A stretch of DNA of 44,040 bases, from assembly GCA_947491305.1 (NCBI GenBank), contig CANLIL010000017.1:1-44040 (forward strand). The letters are read 5' to 3'. The notes under the pieces were generated by a model. That model ran no database searches, was not told the origin of the DNA, and saw only the letters and a list, made by a program, of their open reading frames with translations. The first letter of the stretch is position 1; every line of letters begins with the position of its first letter. Below are positions 25,293 to 34,043 of this stretch, one piece after another. Made by a program: the position numbers and the translations under genes. The stretch is from Flavobacteriales bacterium (lineage in GTDB: Bacteria > Bacteroidota > Bacteroidia > Flavobacteriales_D > Crocinitomicaceae).

Positions 25293-25330
25293 TATTTTTG
25301 TGCCCACGATTGCAGAACGATGCAAAAGTA
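25293..25330. promoter_or_regulatory. Facing -7 boxes between ABC exporter and dehydrogenase
   Basis: The plus strand has TATTTTTG (25293-25300) towards the dehydrogenase and the minus strand TACTTTTG (25330-25323) towards the ABC gene. Both match TAnnTTTG, but neither has a clear -33 TTG. If both are used, the transcripts start face to face and overlap by roughly 10 bases. Confidence 0.35.
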
Positions 25331-25372
25331 GGCATTAACTTGAATTAAATTTATAACATATAGCGTTAAAAA

Positions 25373-26470
25373 ATGTTTGAGGTAAAAAATATTGAGGATA
25401 CGAATCTATTTGAAAATCCTGTGGTGGCTCAAATGAGCAAATACAACCACGAACAATTGTTGTTTTGCAATGACAATGCAACAGGTTTAAAAGCAATCAT
25501 CGCTGTTCATAATACCGTTTTGGGTCCTGCGCTTGGAGGAACAAGAATGTGGGCTTACAATAATGAAATGGAGGCATTAACAGATGTTTTGCGTTTATCA
25601 AGAGGTATGACCTACAAAAATTCTATTTCAGGTTTGAATCTTGGTGGAGGTAAAGCTGTTATCATAGGTGATGCTAGAACCATGAAATCAGAAGCATTGA
25701 TGCGTCGTTTTGGAAAGTTTGTAAACAGTTTAGCTGGAAAATATATTACTGCTGAAGATGTTGGAATTGGAACTGCTGATATGGTGTATGTGAACATGGA
25801 AACGAATCATGTTGTTGGTTTGCCAGGGAAAAGTGGTGATCCATCACCTGTAACAGCACACGGTGTATATGTTGGAATGAAAGCATGTGCAAAAGAACAA
25901 TTTGGTTCAGATTCGTTAACGGGTAAAAAGATCGCTGTTCAAGGAGTTGGACATGTTGGAGAATACTTAGTTGCTGCTTTGGCGAAAGAAAATGCTGAAA
26001 TTTATGTAACAGATATTCACGAACCTTCATTGAAACGAGTTGCTGAAAAATATGGTGCGCACATTGTTGGGTTGAATGATATTTACGATATTGATATGGA
26101 TATCTATGCGCCATGTGCCTTGGGAGCAACTGTGAATGAAGATACTTTGTCTCGCTTGAAATGTTCAATTATTGCAGGTGCAGCAAACAATCAATTACAA
26201 ATTGAAGATGTTCACGGACGTTTGGTTATGGAAAAAGGAATTATTTATGCGCCAGACTTCGCCTTGAATGCAGGTGGTGTAATTAATTGTTATTCTGAAG
26301 TGAAAGGTTTGTCAGCTGAATGGGCAATGACAAAAGCAGAAGAAATCTACCAAACTATTGGTAATATTGTGAAACGTTCAAAATTGGAAAATATTCCAAC
26401 CTATCAAATTGCTAATAAAATGGCAGAAGAGCGAATCACAGCAATCGGTAATGTTAAATTACCATTATAA
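25373..26470 (+). CDS. Glu/Leu/Phe/Val dehydrogenase, leucine-dehydrogenase type
   Basis: A 365-aa NAD-dependent amino acid dehydrogenase. It shows LGPALGGTRMW, the substrate-binding/catalytic lysine region GGGKAVIIGD, AEDVGI and the Rossmann motif VQGVGHVGEYL, with AGAANNQL further on. Size and motifs fit leucine/valine dehydrogenase rather than the ~450-aa glutamate enzyme. It oxidatively deaminates branched-chain amino acids to 2-oxoacids, complementing IlvE at 14092. nusB follows after 9 bases. Confidence 0.92.
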   Translation: MFEVKNIEDTNLFENPVVAQMSKYNHEQLLFCNDNATGLKAIIAVHNTVLGPALGGTRMWAYNNEMEALTDVLRLSRGMTYKNSISGLNLGGGKAVIIGDARTMKSEALMRRFGKFVNSLAGKYITAEDVGIGTADMVYVNMETNHVVGLPGKSGDPSPVTAHGVYVGMKACAKEQFGSDSLTGKKIAVQGVGHVGEYLVAALAKENAEIYVTDIHEPSLKRVAEKYGAHIVGLNDIYDIDMDIYAPCALGATVNEDTLSRLKCSIIAGAANNQLQIEDVHGRLVMEKGIIYAPDFALNAGGVINCYSEVKGLSAEWAMTKAEEIYQTIGNIVKRSKLENIPTYQIANKMAEERITAIGNVKLPL

Positions 26471-26479
26471 TAAAATGAA

Positions 26480-27427
26480 ATGCTAAACAGAAGACATTTA
26501 AGAATTAAAGTATTGCAAACATTGTATGCCTATTTTCAATCAAATGAGGATAATTATGGGCATTCAGAAAAAGAATTAATGCAATCTGTTGAGCGAATTT
26601 ATGACTTGTATATTTACTTGTTACTAACATTTGCAGAGTTAAAGGAAATTGCTGAAAACCGCATTGAAGACAGCAAAAAGAAAATTCGCCCTTCGGAAGA
26701 AGAAACAAATCCAAATTTGAAGTTTGTCAACAATGCAATTATTCAAAAATTAGAGGAAAGTAAAACATTACGTGCAATTTCTGAAGATCGAAAAGTGAAT
26801 TGGGTAGGGGATGAGCACCGTGAGATGTTTCGAAAAATCTACTTTCAATTGCGTGAAGGCGAAACATATTTCGAATTTATGAATAACGGTTCTCAAAGTT
26901 TTGATGAAGATTTATCGTTTGCTATTGAATTGTTTAAAATTGAAATTGCCAATTCACCTATTTTATACAATTTCTTCGAAGAAAAAAGTATTCATTGGAT
27001 GGATGACATTGATTTGGCTTGTTCAATGGTTATCAAAACCTTAAAGTCAATTGAACTTGAGGAGCCGTTGTATTTGTTGCCATTGTATAAAGAAGATGAC
27101 GATGAACAAGAATTTATCCGTCAATTGTTGCGTAAAACAATTTCAATGGACAAAGAAAATGAAGCATTAATTGATGATTTGACCAAAAATTGGGAATTAG
27201 AGCGCATTGCTAAAATGGATATTATTTTAATGAAAATGGCTCTTACAGAATTACAAATTTTCAATAACATTCCAACAAAGGTTACTTTAAATGAGTATAT
27301 TGAAATTTCTAAATTTTATAGTACTCCGAAAAGTAATGGATTTATTAATGGTGTGCTAGACAAAGCAATTGACCGATTGAAGAAAGAAAAGAAAATAGTT
27401 AAAATCGGTCGAGGATTAATCAATTGA
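26480..27427 (+). CDS. nusB: Transcription antitermination factor NusB, long form
   Basis: A 315-aa protein. The start MLNRRHLRIKVLQTLYAYFQ and the C-terminal helical domain (WELERIAKMDIILMKMALTE, then KVTLNEYIEISKFYSTPKSNGFINGVLD) are the two ends of NusB, separated by a long middle insertion, as usual in Bacteroidota (~310 aa versus ~140 in E. coli). It binds boxA RNA with NusE/S10 in rRNA antitermination. It seems co-transcribed with the upstream dehydrogenase. Confidence 0.93.
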   Translation: MLNRRHLRIKVLQTLYAYFQSNEDNYGHSEKELMQSVERIYDLYIYLLLTFAELKEIAENRIEDSKKKIRPSEEETNPNLKFVNNAIIQKLEESKTLRAISEDRKVNWVGDEHREMFRKIYFQLREGETYFEFMNNGSQSFDEDLSFAIELFKIEIANSPILYNFFEEKSIHWMDDIDLACSMVIKTLKSIELEEPLYLLPLYKEDDDEQEFIRQLLRKTISMDKENEALIDDLTKNWELERIAKMDIILMKMALTELQIFNNIPTKVTLNEYIEISKFYSTPKSNGFINGVLDKAIDRLKKEKKIVKIGRGLIN

Positions 27428-27450
27428 AAAAAATAATGTAAATTAGCCCA

Positions 27451-27840
27451 ATGAAAAAATTACTTTTTATTCTTTGTTTTGGATTTATTTTAGCAGCTTG
27501 TTCATCGAACAATTCCGTTGAAGTAGGGCAAAAAACATCTATGTTGATTGATCCAGTATTTGATGCAGGTACAGTTTTAAGAGGTGAGATTATCAATGCT
27601 AAATTCATAGTAAAAAATACAGGCGAATATCCTTTGGTAATTGGAGACGTGCATGGTTCTTGTTCGTGTACAGTTGCTGAAAAACCAAGTGATATGATTC
27701 AACCTGGTGAAGAAGGAGTTATCAAAGCAATTGTAAATACTGAAAATTTTTCAGGAGGTGTAATAGCAAAATCTGTCACGATTGTTGCCAATACAGAACC
27801 ATCAGTCACTGAAGTAGTTATTAAAGCAAAAGTTAAATAA
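27451..27840 (+). CDS. DUF1573 domain lipoprotein
   Basis: A 129-aa lipoprotein: signal peptide with lipobox LAAC (Cys16), then one DUF1573 beta-sandwich (about 30-129) with FDAGTVLRGEIINAKFIVKN and the typical CSCTVAEKP. DUF1573 resembles Ig-like/ASH folds; the function is unknown, and the CSC motif may bind metal or be redox-active (speculation). It lies 23 bases after nusB and 25 before yajC, probably on the same transcript. Confidence 0.87.
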   Translation: MKKLLFILCFGFILAACSSNNSVEVGQKTSMLIDPVFDAGTVLRGEIINAKFIVKNTGEYPLVIGDVHGSCSCTVAEKPSDMIQPGEEGVIKAIVNTENFSGGVIAKSVTIVANTEPSVTEVVIKAKVK

Positions 27841-27865
27841 ATCATAAATCATAAAACAAATCAAA

Positions 27866-28138
27866 ATGAACGGAGGATCAGGTCAAATAATCATGTTAGT
27901 ATTAATGCTTGTAGTATTTTACTTTTTCATGATTCGCCCACAAATGAAAAAACAAAAAGAAATGAAAAAATTCCGTGAGCGTTTAAAAGCTGGGGATAAA
28001 GTTGTTACAATTGGAGGTATACATGGAAAAATTCTTGAAGTTGCTGATTCAACAGTTTTAATCAATGCTGAAGGTGCTAAATTAAGAATTGAGAAAAGTG
28101 CCATTGCAACTTCAACTGAAGATGTGTTAGTTGCTTAA
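27866..28138 (+). CDS. yajC: Preprotein translocase subunit YajC
   Basis: A 90-aa protein with a single N-terminal transmembrane helix (about 8-24, [17 protein letters not shown]) carrying the invariant RPQ motif and a cytosolic tail with the [16 protein letters not shown] segment. YajC associates with SecDF in protein export. No secD or secF is adjacent. A terminator follows. Confidence 0.94.
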   Translation: MNGGSGQIIMLVLMLVVFYFFMIRPQMKKQKEMKKFRERLKAGDKVVTIGGIHGKILEVADSTVLINAEGAKLRIEKSAIATSTEDVLVA

Positions 28139-28155
28139 TCAACAAATAGTTATTT

Positions 28156-28187
28156 AAAGCCATTATCTAAAGATAATGGCTTTTTTT
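28156..28187 (+). terminator. Terminator after yajC
   Basis: Inverted repeat AAAGCCATTATCT (28156-28168)/AGATAATGGCTTT (28171-28183) with a T run ending at 28187. It closes the dehydrogenase-nusB-DUF1573-yajC unit. Confidence 0.85.
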
Positions 28188-28201
28188 AAACCATTAAATA
28201 A

Positions 28202-28609
28202 ATGAAACTACGATATCTTTTGCCCTTCATTTTAATGTTTTTTTCATGCGAGAATAATACTAAAAATTTGCAGCTTCCTGCTTCAAAGAAAATACAACAT
28301 AAAAAAATAGCCGTGCATACTGCCCATAAAGAAAGTTACATCTCTGAAAAAAAAGAAAAAGAAGCACTGCAATCTCAAATTTCAACGAAATATGGGCAAC
28401 AATTTTCTTTTTGTGAATGCATTCAAAAAGGTGATTCTCTTAACAAAGCATTGAAGAATAAAAAATTAACAGATAATGAGTTGGATCGATTGCTCATCCG
28501 TTTCGATGAAATTGATGAAAAATGTCAAGCCTTTCGTATAAATAATGCCAATGCAACTCCGCTAGAACGACAACGTTATTCTAGAAAAGTGAAAAAATGT
28601 TTACAATAA
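28202..28609 (+). CDS. Small lipoprotein of unknown function with CxC motif
   Basis: A 135-aa protein: signal peptide with lipobox FFSC (Cys16), a lysine-rich linker (~20-65) and a helical C-terminal part with FCECIQKGDSLNKAL followed by DEIDEKCQ, and one more Cys (KKCLQ) at the end. The CxC plus a later C arrangement recurs in the next gene. Not recognised as a named family. It begins 14 bases past the yajC terminator and so needs its own promoter. Confidence 0.75.
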   Translation: MKLRYLLPFILMFFSCENNTKNLQLPASKKIQHKKIAVHTAHKESYISEKKEKEALQSQISTKYGQQFSFCECIQKGDSLNKALKNKKLTDNELDRLLIRFDEIDEKCQAFRINNANATPLERQRYSRKVKKCLQ

Positions 28610-28677
28610 AAAGTTCGTTTTAGTTTGATAGTCCCTTTTTTATCTTTTTATTTGTATCTTAAACAAAATAACTATTT

Positions 28678-28983
28678 ATGAAAAAAATATTTGTATCAAC
28701 TACAATGCTTGCTGTTTTAGCACTTGCTTCTTGTGGTAAAAGTGAAGTTTGTAACTGTGCTTCTGTTGGATTGGAAATGATGAAAGAAGCGCGTGATGCT
28801 AAAATGGATCCTTCTAAAATGTCAGGTATTGAAACAAAATACAAAGCTGATTTAGAAAAATGCCAAAAATTAGGCGAAGGAAAAACTGTTGAGCAACAAA
28901 AAGCAATGGAAAAAGAATTGAAAGATTGTGCTGATTTCAAAGAAATGGAAAAAGTTTCTAAAGAAATGATGGGGAATCGCTAA
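28678..28983 (+). CDS. Small lipoprotein of unknown function with CNC motif
   Basis: A 101-aa lipoprotein: lipobox ALASC (Cys19), then a helical, charged domain of about 80 residues containing VCNCASVGLEMMKEA, KYKADLEKCQK and KDCADFKEME. The C-x-C...(about 35 residues)...C pattern matches the neighbouring gene, suggesting a shared fold or disulfide pattern. The family is not known to me. A strong bidirectional terminator follows. Confidence 0.75.
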   Translation: MKKIFVSTTMLAVLALASCGKSEVCNCASVGLEMMKEARDAKMDPSKMSGIETKYKADLEKCQKLGEGKTVEQQKAMEKELKDCADFKEMEKVSKEMMGNR

Positions 28984-29000
28984 TCGGTTTAAAATAAAAA

Positions 29001-29030
29001 AAAAGGGTAGATGAATCTACCCTTTTTTTT
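29001..29030. terminator. Bidirectional terminator between CxC lipoprotein and GAPDH
   Basis: GGGTAGA/TCTACCC around TGAA (29005-29022) is flanked by a run of A on the left and eight T on the right, so it can terminate both the plus-strand lipoprotein and the minus-strand GAPDH transcripts. Confidence 0.9.
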
Positions 29031-29047
29031 ATGCTTTAATTTTATGA

Positions 29048-30499
29048 TCAATAATAAATTGCTCTTCTAACGTTTGTTACGTGTTTTGCTAAACGAATAA
29101 CTTGTTTTGTATAACCAAATTCATTATCATACCACGCATACAAAACGACATTTTTCGAATCATTGGAAACAATTGTTGCATGTGAATCAAATACGGAACA
29201 ACAGGTGTTACCAATGATGTCACTAGAAACTAATTCTGGATCATAAGAATAGAATATTTGATTCACCAACTCACCATTCAATGCGGCGTCTCTAACCAAT
29301 GCATTGATTTCTTCAACAGAAGTTTTTCCATTTAATTCTAAGCTTAAGATTGCTAATGAACCATTTGGTGTTGGAACACGAACTGCATTTGCCGTCAACT
29401 TATCTTTTAAATCTGGAATTACTTTCGTTACAGCGCTTCCAGCTCCTGTTGATGTAATTACCATGTTGATAGCAGCCGAACGACCTCTTCGCGGTTTGTT
29501 GTGCATGTTATCTAATAAATTCTGGTCATTCGTATAAGCGTGAACCGTTTCGATGTGACCTTTAACAACGCCATATTTATCATTGACTACTTTTAAAATA
29601 GGAGAGATGGCATTGGTCGTACAAGATGCAGCTGAGAAAATTGTTTCATTCTCAATGTCTAAATCTTTTTGGTTAATTCCGTAAACAACATTTGGAATTT
29701 CTTTTCCCGGAGCAGTTAGCAATACTTTAGAAACACCTTTAGCTTGTAAATGTCTTGATAATGCTTCTCGATTAGTGAAAACACCTGTATTGTCGATAAC
29801 CAAAGCATTTGTAATGCCATATTGCGTGTAATCGATGTCTTCAGGGTTTTTAGAATCAATCATGTGTACGATTTGACCGTTAATAATCAACGATTTATTT
29901 GTTAAATCTTCAATTACCGTTCCTTTAAAAGCACCGTGAACAGAGTCGTTTCTTAACAAAGAAGCACGTTTGATAATGTCTGCATCAGACGAACCTCGCG
30001 TAACGATTGCTCGCAAACGCAATTGCTGTCCTTTTCCAGCTTGTTTAATCAATTCACGCGCAGCCAAACGACCGATTCGACCAAAACCATATAAAACGAC
30101 ATCTCTTGGTTCGATTGAAGTACTTTCACCAGCGCCAAAGTTTTTTAATTTATCTGCTAAAAAAGCCGCTTTTGAGTCATAATTGCTTTGTTCTTCTAAC
30201 CATTCACTTGATAGTTTACCAATATCTAGTTTTGAAGGCACTAAATCCATTTGTAAGATTTCCTTAGCCAATTCAGAAGAAGTAAATACATCAATTGGTT
30301 TATTCACTACTTGACGCGCATATTCATGCAAGTTTAAAATTTCTGAAACGGTAACATCTGTTAAATGGTTTCTAAAAAGAACCAATTCGATTCCTTTATC
30401 ATACAGTAGTTCTCCAACTTTGCTAGAAAGTTTTACAGCGGCACGTTCTCGTTCAATGTGCGACTTTAATTCATTCTCATAACCTTGAGCTGCTTTCAT
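29048..30499 (-). CDS. Glyceraldehyde-3-phosphate dehydrogenase, long form
   Basis: A 483-aa protein. The first ~130 residues are a helical extension absent from classical ~335-aa GAPDH; then come the Rossmann motif YGFGRIGR (137-144), catalytic Cys293 in SAASCTTNAISP and DNEFGYTKQVIRL near the C-terminus. This long type is common in Bacteroidota and some other bacteria; it interconverts GAP and 1,3-bisphosphoglycerate with phosphate and NAD(P). Whether it serves glycolysis or gluconeogenesis here is unknown. It is monocistronic, between two terminators. Confidence 0.92.
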   Translation of the reverse strand: MKAAQGYENELKSHIERERAAVKLSSKVGELLYDKGIELVLFRNHLTDVTVSEILNLHEYARQVVNKPIDVFTSSELAKEILQMDLVPSKLDIGKLSSEWLEEQSNYDSKAAFLADKLKNFGAGESTSIEPRDVVLYGFGRIGRLAARELIKQAGKGQQLRLRAIVTRGSSDADIIKRASLLRNDSVHGAFKGTVIEDLTNKSLIINGQIVHMIDSKNPEDIDYTQYGITNALVIDNTGVFTNREALSRHLQAKGVSKVLLTAPGKEIPNVVYGINQKDLDIENETIFSAASCTTNAISPILKVVNDKYGVVKGHIETVHAYTNDQNLLDNMHNKPRRGRSAAINMVITSTGAGSAVTKVIPDLKDKLTANAVRVPTPNGSLAILSLELNGKTSVEEINALVRDAALNGELVNQIFYSYDPELVSSDIIGNTCCSVFDSHATIVSNDSKNVVLYAWYDNEFGYTKQVIRLAKHVTNVRRAIYY

Positions 30500-30554
30500 T
30501 TTTATTTATTATTTATCTGTTTGTAAAATTGACACTAAGTATAGTATATAAAGC

Positions 30555-30587
30555 AAAAAAGGCTACCCACATTGTAGGTAGCCTTTT
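30555..30587 (-). terminator. Terminator of rpoD
   Basis: Inverted repeat GGCTACC (30561-30567) and GGTAGCC (30577-30583), preceded on the plus strand by six A (a T run on the minus strand). It lies about 13 bases after the rpoD stop. Confidence 0.85.
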
Positions 30588-30595
30588 CGCTTTCG

Positions 30596-31462
30596 TTATC
30601 CCAAATATGATTTGAGTAATTTATTTCGCGACGTATGTCGAAGTCTTCTAATTGCTTTTTCTTTAATTTGGCGAACACGTTCACGCGTTAAATTGAATTT
30701 AGATCCAATTTCTTCCAATGTTAAACCATGATTCATTCCAATACCAAAGAATAAACGAATAATTTCTCGTTCTTTATCTGTTAATGTGCTCAATGAACGT
30801 TCAATTTCTTTTTGTAACGATTCAGCCATCAATGCATGATCCGCTTTAGGAGAATCGGCATTTGCCATAACATCCATTAATGTACCACCGTCTTCTGAAG
30901 TTGACAAAGGTGCATCCATTGATACGTGACGACCAGAAACATTTAAACTTTCTTTGATTTTATCTTCAGGAACTTCCAATGCCTCAGCTAATTCTTCAGC
31001 AGAAGGTGGACGTTCGTATTCTTGCTCTAAACGAGAGAACGCTTTATTGATTTTGTTTAATGAACCAACTTGATTCAATGGCAAACGAACGATACGCGCT
31101 TGTTCAGCTAATGCTTGTAAAATAGATTGACGAATCCACCATACAGCATATGAAATAAATTTAAATCCACGAGTTTCATCAAATTTTTGAGCAGCTTTAA
31201 TCAAACCCAAGTTTCCTTCATTGATTAAATCAGGTAAAGTTAACCCTTGATTTTGATATTGTTTTGCAACAGAAACAACGAAACGTAAATTTGCACGCGT
31301 TAATTTTTCTAAGGCTTTTTGGTCACCTTGTTTAATTTTACGGGCTAATTCTACTTCTTCTTCCGCTGTGATTAATTCCTCTTTACCAATGTCTTGTAAG
31401 TACTTGTCAAGTGATTGACTCTCACGATTCGTAATGGATTTTGTTATTTTTAGCTGTCTCAT
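30596..31462 (-). CDS. rpoD: Primary RNA polymerase sigma factor (RpoD/SigA)
   Basis: A 288-aa sigma-70 with regions 1.2 ([20 protein letters not shown]), 2 ([47 protein letters not shown]), 3 and 4 ([20 protein letters not shown]). Region 1.1 is absent, as in the Bacteroidota primary sigma, which recognises TTTG and TAnnTTTG elements; several promoters in this window carry them. It has its own promoter and terminator. Confidence 0.95.
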   Translation of the reverse strand: MRQLKITKSITNRESQSLDKYLQDIGKEELITAEEEVELARKIKQGDQKALEKLTRANLRFVVSVAKQYQNQGLTLPDLINEGNLGLIKAAQKFDETRGFKFISYAVWWIRQSILQALAEQARIVRLPLNQVGSLNKINKAFSRLEQEYERPPSAEELAEALEVPEDKIKESLNVSGRHVSMDAPLSTSEDGGTLMDVMANADSPKADHALMAESLQKEIERSLSTLTDKEREIIRLFFGIGMNHGLTLEEIGSKFNLTRERVRQIKEKAIRRLRHTSRNKLLKSYLG

Positions 31463-31512
31463 CCTGCTGTAATTCCTCTTTTTTAAATTTATAATTTGAG
31501 AAAAATTGGATG

Positions 31513-31545
31513 CAAAGGTACAACCAAATTACTCAGTTTTCCAAA
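31513..31545 (-). promoter_or_regulatory. Bacteroidota-type promoter of rpoD
   Basis: On the minus strand TTTG (31545-31542), a 21-base spacer and TACCTTTG (31520-31513) match the consensus. The leader is about 45 bases. Confidence 0.72.
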
Positions 31546-31580
31546 AAAAAACGCAACTAATTTAAATTGTTACATTTTTT

Positions 31581-31623
31581 TTTAAAAGCATGGTTTCTCT
31601 AGATTAACCGTCAAAAACCATGC
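31581..31623 (-). terminator. Terminator of the HtrA/Deg protease gene
   Basis: Inverted repeat GCATGGTTT (31588-31596)/AAACCATGC (31615-31623) with an 18-base loop, followed on the minus strand by TTTT. It lies 15 bases after the protease stop. The short T run makes it moderately strong. Confidence 0.65.
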
Positions 31624-31637
31624 CTTTTATTCAAATT

Positions 31638-33116
31638 TTACAATCCAAAACCGAAATACTCTTTTTTACCACTTTCTGTCAAGACTTCCAACAAGACTCC
31701 TTTATTGCTACCGTTCAATTTAGCAGTTAATTGTTCAACGGTTTCGATGATCTCATTGTTCACTTTTGTAATCACCATTCCTTGTTCTAAACCAATTGAT
31801 TTTAATTTTCCTGAATTGATCGAATTGATTTTTACGCCTGAATTGATGTTCAATTCTTTTTTCTCTTTGTTAGTTAAAGCAACGAATGTCGCACCCAACG
31901 CTAAATTTTTTGAAATCTCTTCCTTACTTACCAATTTTGTCTCTCCCTCTTTGTTGCGAAGCACCAATTCTTTAATGGTTTCGTTGTTGTTTTTTGTACG
32001 TATAGTTAAAGAAACTTTATCGCCAGGACGTCTTTTTCCAATTTCTTCTTGTAATTCGGCTACAGAATTTACTTCTTTTGAACCGATTTTCAAGATGACA
32101 TCGCCGTCTTTCATGCCTGCTTCATCAGCACTTCCATTGTCATTTATTTTGGCAACAAATACTCCCTTGTTATTTGGCAATTTGTTTTTCTCTTTGATCT
32201 CTTGCGTGACATCGTTGATTTGTACACCTAAGAATCCACGTTGAACAATTCCATAATCAATCAAATCGCGCATTACTTTTTGCACCAAATTAACTGGAAT
32301 GGCAAAAGAGTAGCCTGAATAACTTCCTGTTTGTGAAGCGATTGCTGTGTTAATCCCTATCAATTCTCCAGATGTGTTCACCAATGCGCCACCGCTGTTG
32401 CCGGGATTTACGGCTGCATCCGTTTGAATAAAGGATTCAATTGGAACGACATCTTTCGAACGATCGCTTAATAAATTGATGTTACGCGCTTTTGCAGAAA
32501 TAATTCCAGCGGTTACAGTTGATGTTAAATTAAAAGGATTTCCAACAGCTAATACCCATTCTCCAATGTGAACTTCATCACTGTTTCCTAATCGAATTGG
32601 TTGGAATCCACTTCCTTCAATTTTTAAAACGGCAATATCTGTTGATGGATCTGATCCAACGAGTTTTGCTGAATATTTAGAATTGTCATTTAAAATAACT
32701 TCAATTTCACTTGCATCTTCAATAACGTGATTATTGGTGACAATGTAACCTTCAGATGAAACAATTACGCCTGAACCTGATCCTGCACCAAATTGTTTGA
32801 ATTCTCTTCCGCCAGCGCCTGGTCCATAAAAGAACTCCTGAAATGGATCGCGTTGAAAGGACGTTTTAACGACTTTCGTTGTAACATGGACAACAGAGTT
32901 GATTGTGCTTTCAGACGCTTCAACAAAATTTGGAGCTGTGCCATTCATGCCATCTAAACCAACTGATTTTGCGTAATAATTTCTGTTTCCGTCGATAACT
33001 TCGTCGGATAAACTTGTGAATGGAGAAGAATGCAACATTAAAAATGCGCCCAATGGTAACATTCCACCCAACAATCCTAAACCAAAAAGTTTCATGTTGT
33101 TTTTCATAATTTTCAA
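31638..33116 (-). CDS. HtrA/DegP-type periplasmic serine protease
   Basis: A 492-aa protein with an N-terminal signal/anchor segment (about 9-28), a trypsin-like domain with the triad His130 (TNNHVIEDA), Asp160 (PSTDIAVLK) and Ser241 (NPGNSGGAL), then two PDZ domains (about 285-380 and 400-492). The first Met is used here; Met4 or Met8 are possible. It degrades or refolds misfolded envelope proteins. The linker before the protease domain is glycine-rich. No CpxR- or sigmaE-like site can be judged from sequence. Confidence 0.92.
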   Translation of the reverse strand: MKIMKNNMKLFGLGLLGGMLPLGAFLMLHSSPFTSLSDEVIDGNRNYYAKSVGLDGMNGTAPNFVEASESTINSVVHVTTKVVKTSFQRDPFQEFFYGPGAGGREFKQFGAGSGSGVIVSSEGYIVTNNHVIEDASEIEVILNDNSKYSAKLVGSDPSTDIAVLKIEGSGFQPIRLGNSDEVHIGEWVLAVGNPFNLTSTVTAGIISAKARNINLLSDRSKDVVPIESFIQTDAAVNPGNSGGALVNTSGELIGINTAIASQTGSYSGYSFAIPVNLVQKVMRDLIDYGIVQRGFLGVQINDVTQEIKEKNKLPNNKGVFVAKINDNGSADEAGMKDGDVILKIGSKEVNSVAELQEEIGKRRPGDKVSLTIRTKNNNETIKELVLRNKEGETKLVSKEEISKNLALGATFVALTNKEKKELNINSGVKINSINSGKLKSIGLEQGMVITKVNNEIIETVEQLTAKLNGSNKGVLLEVLTESGKKEYFGFGL

Positions 33117-33223
33117 TTTTTGTATTTTTCTGAATGCAATATTAACATTTACACTTTATTTTTTAGTATGCCAATGCTGTTAAAGAATGTTAAGCAATTC
33201 CACTTTTTTTCAGTGGAAAAAAT

Positions 33224-33231
33224 TACATTTG
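33224..33231 (+). promoter_or_regulatory. Possible -7 box before dapF
   Basis: TACATTTG matches TAnnTTTG and ends 14 bases before the dapF ATG, but no TTG stands at the -33 position. An ATG at 33237 in between is followed at once by an in-frame stop. Confidence 0.4.
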
Positions 33232-33245
33232 TAAAAATGAATTGA

Positions 33246-34043
33246 ATGACGATTAATTTTTCAAAATACCAAGGTACAGGAAATGATTTCATCTTATTGA
33301 ACAATCTAAATGGCGCGTTCAATAAAATATCTATTGCCACTATTAAATTGCTGTGCGATAGACGTTTTGGTATTGGTGCTGATGGATTGATTTTGATTCA
33401 TACTGCATCAGATTTTGATTTTGAAGTGGATTATTACAATGCTGACGGTTCTAAGAGTTTTTGTGGAAATGGCGCCCGATGTGCTGTTGCTTTTGCCGAA
33501 ACAATTGGTTTTTCAATTGAAAATTCTCATTTCAAAGCGATTGATGGCCCTCACACAGCGCGTAAATTGAACCAACAAATTGCATTGGATATGTTACCTG
33601 TAAAGGAAGTTATTCAATTTAACGCTGATTTTACTTTAAATACGGGTTCTCCACATTACATTCAATTTGTTCCTGATTTAGCTGCTTGTTCAATTGTTGA
33701 AACAGGAAAAGCAATTCGTTACAGCGCTTCGTTTAACAAAGAAGGAATCAATGTCAATCAAGTTGAGATTGTGGGTGAAAATCACTTGTCAATGTTGACT
33801 TATGAACGAGGTGTAGAAGATGAAACGCTTTCTTGTGGAACAGGTGCTACAGCAGCAGCAATTGCTTATGTAAACCTCAATAATCGCACTGGAAAGCAAT
33901 CCATTTCTATCGATGTGAAAGGTGGAAAGTTAACTGTTCAATTGGAAGCTACTGAAAATAAAGAATTTGTAAATATTCAACTGATTGGACCTGCGGAACA
34001 TGTTTTTGATGGTACAATCGAATTAACTGCATCCGATGTTTAA
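33246..34043 (+). CDS. dapF: Diaminopimelate epimerase
   Basis: A 265-aa protein with the two DapF catalytic cysteines in their motifs: Cys73 in FCGNGARC and Cys197 in SCGTGATAAA; MTINFSKYQGTGNDFI is the canonical start. It epimerises LL-DAP to meso-DAP for lysine and peptidoglycan. It leads a plus-strand run with GNAT and mltG and overlaps the GNAT gene by 8 bases, so translation is probably coupled. Confidence 0.95.
   Translation: MTINFSKYQGTGNDFILLNNLNGAFNKISIATIKLLCDRRFGIGADGLILIHTASDFDFEVDYYNADGSKSFCGNGARCAVAFAETIGFSIENSHFKAIDGPHTARKLNQQIALDMLPVKEVIQFNADFTLNTGSPHYIQFVPDLAACSIVETGKAIRYSASFNKEGINVNQVEIVGENHLSMLTYERGVEDETLSCGTGATAAAIAYVNLNNRTGKQSISIDVKGGKLTVQLEATENKEFVNIQLIGPAEHVFDGTIELTASDV

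Noticed and set aside
25746-26168. 140-codon antisense open frame within the leucine-type dehydrogenase
   Set aside because: The translation is Gln/His/Leu-rich without domain features; it is a shadow of the sense gene.
31705-32244. 179-codon open frame on the plus strand antisense to the HtrA protease
   Set aside because: It mirrors the codon pattern of a strongly supported gene, has a low-complexity hydrophobic translation and no recognisable domain or promoter.
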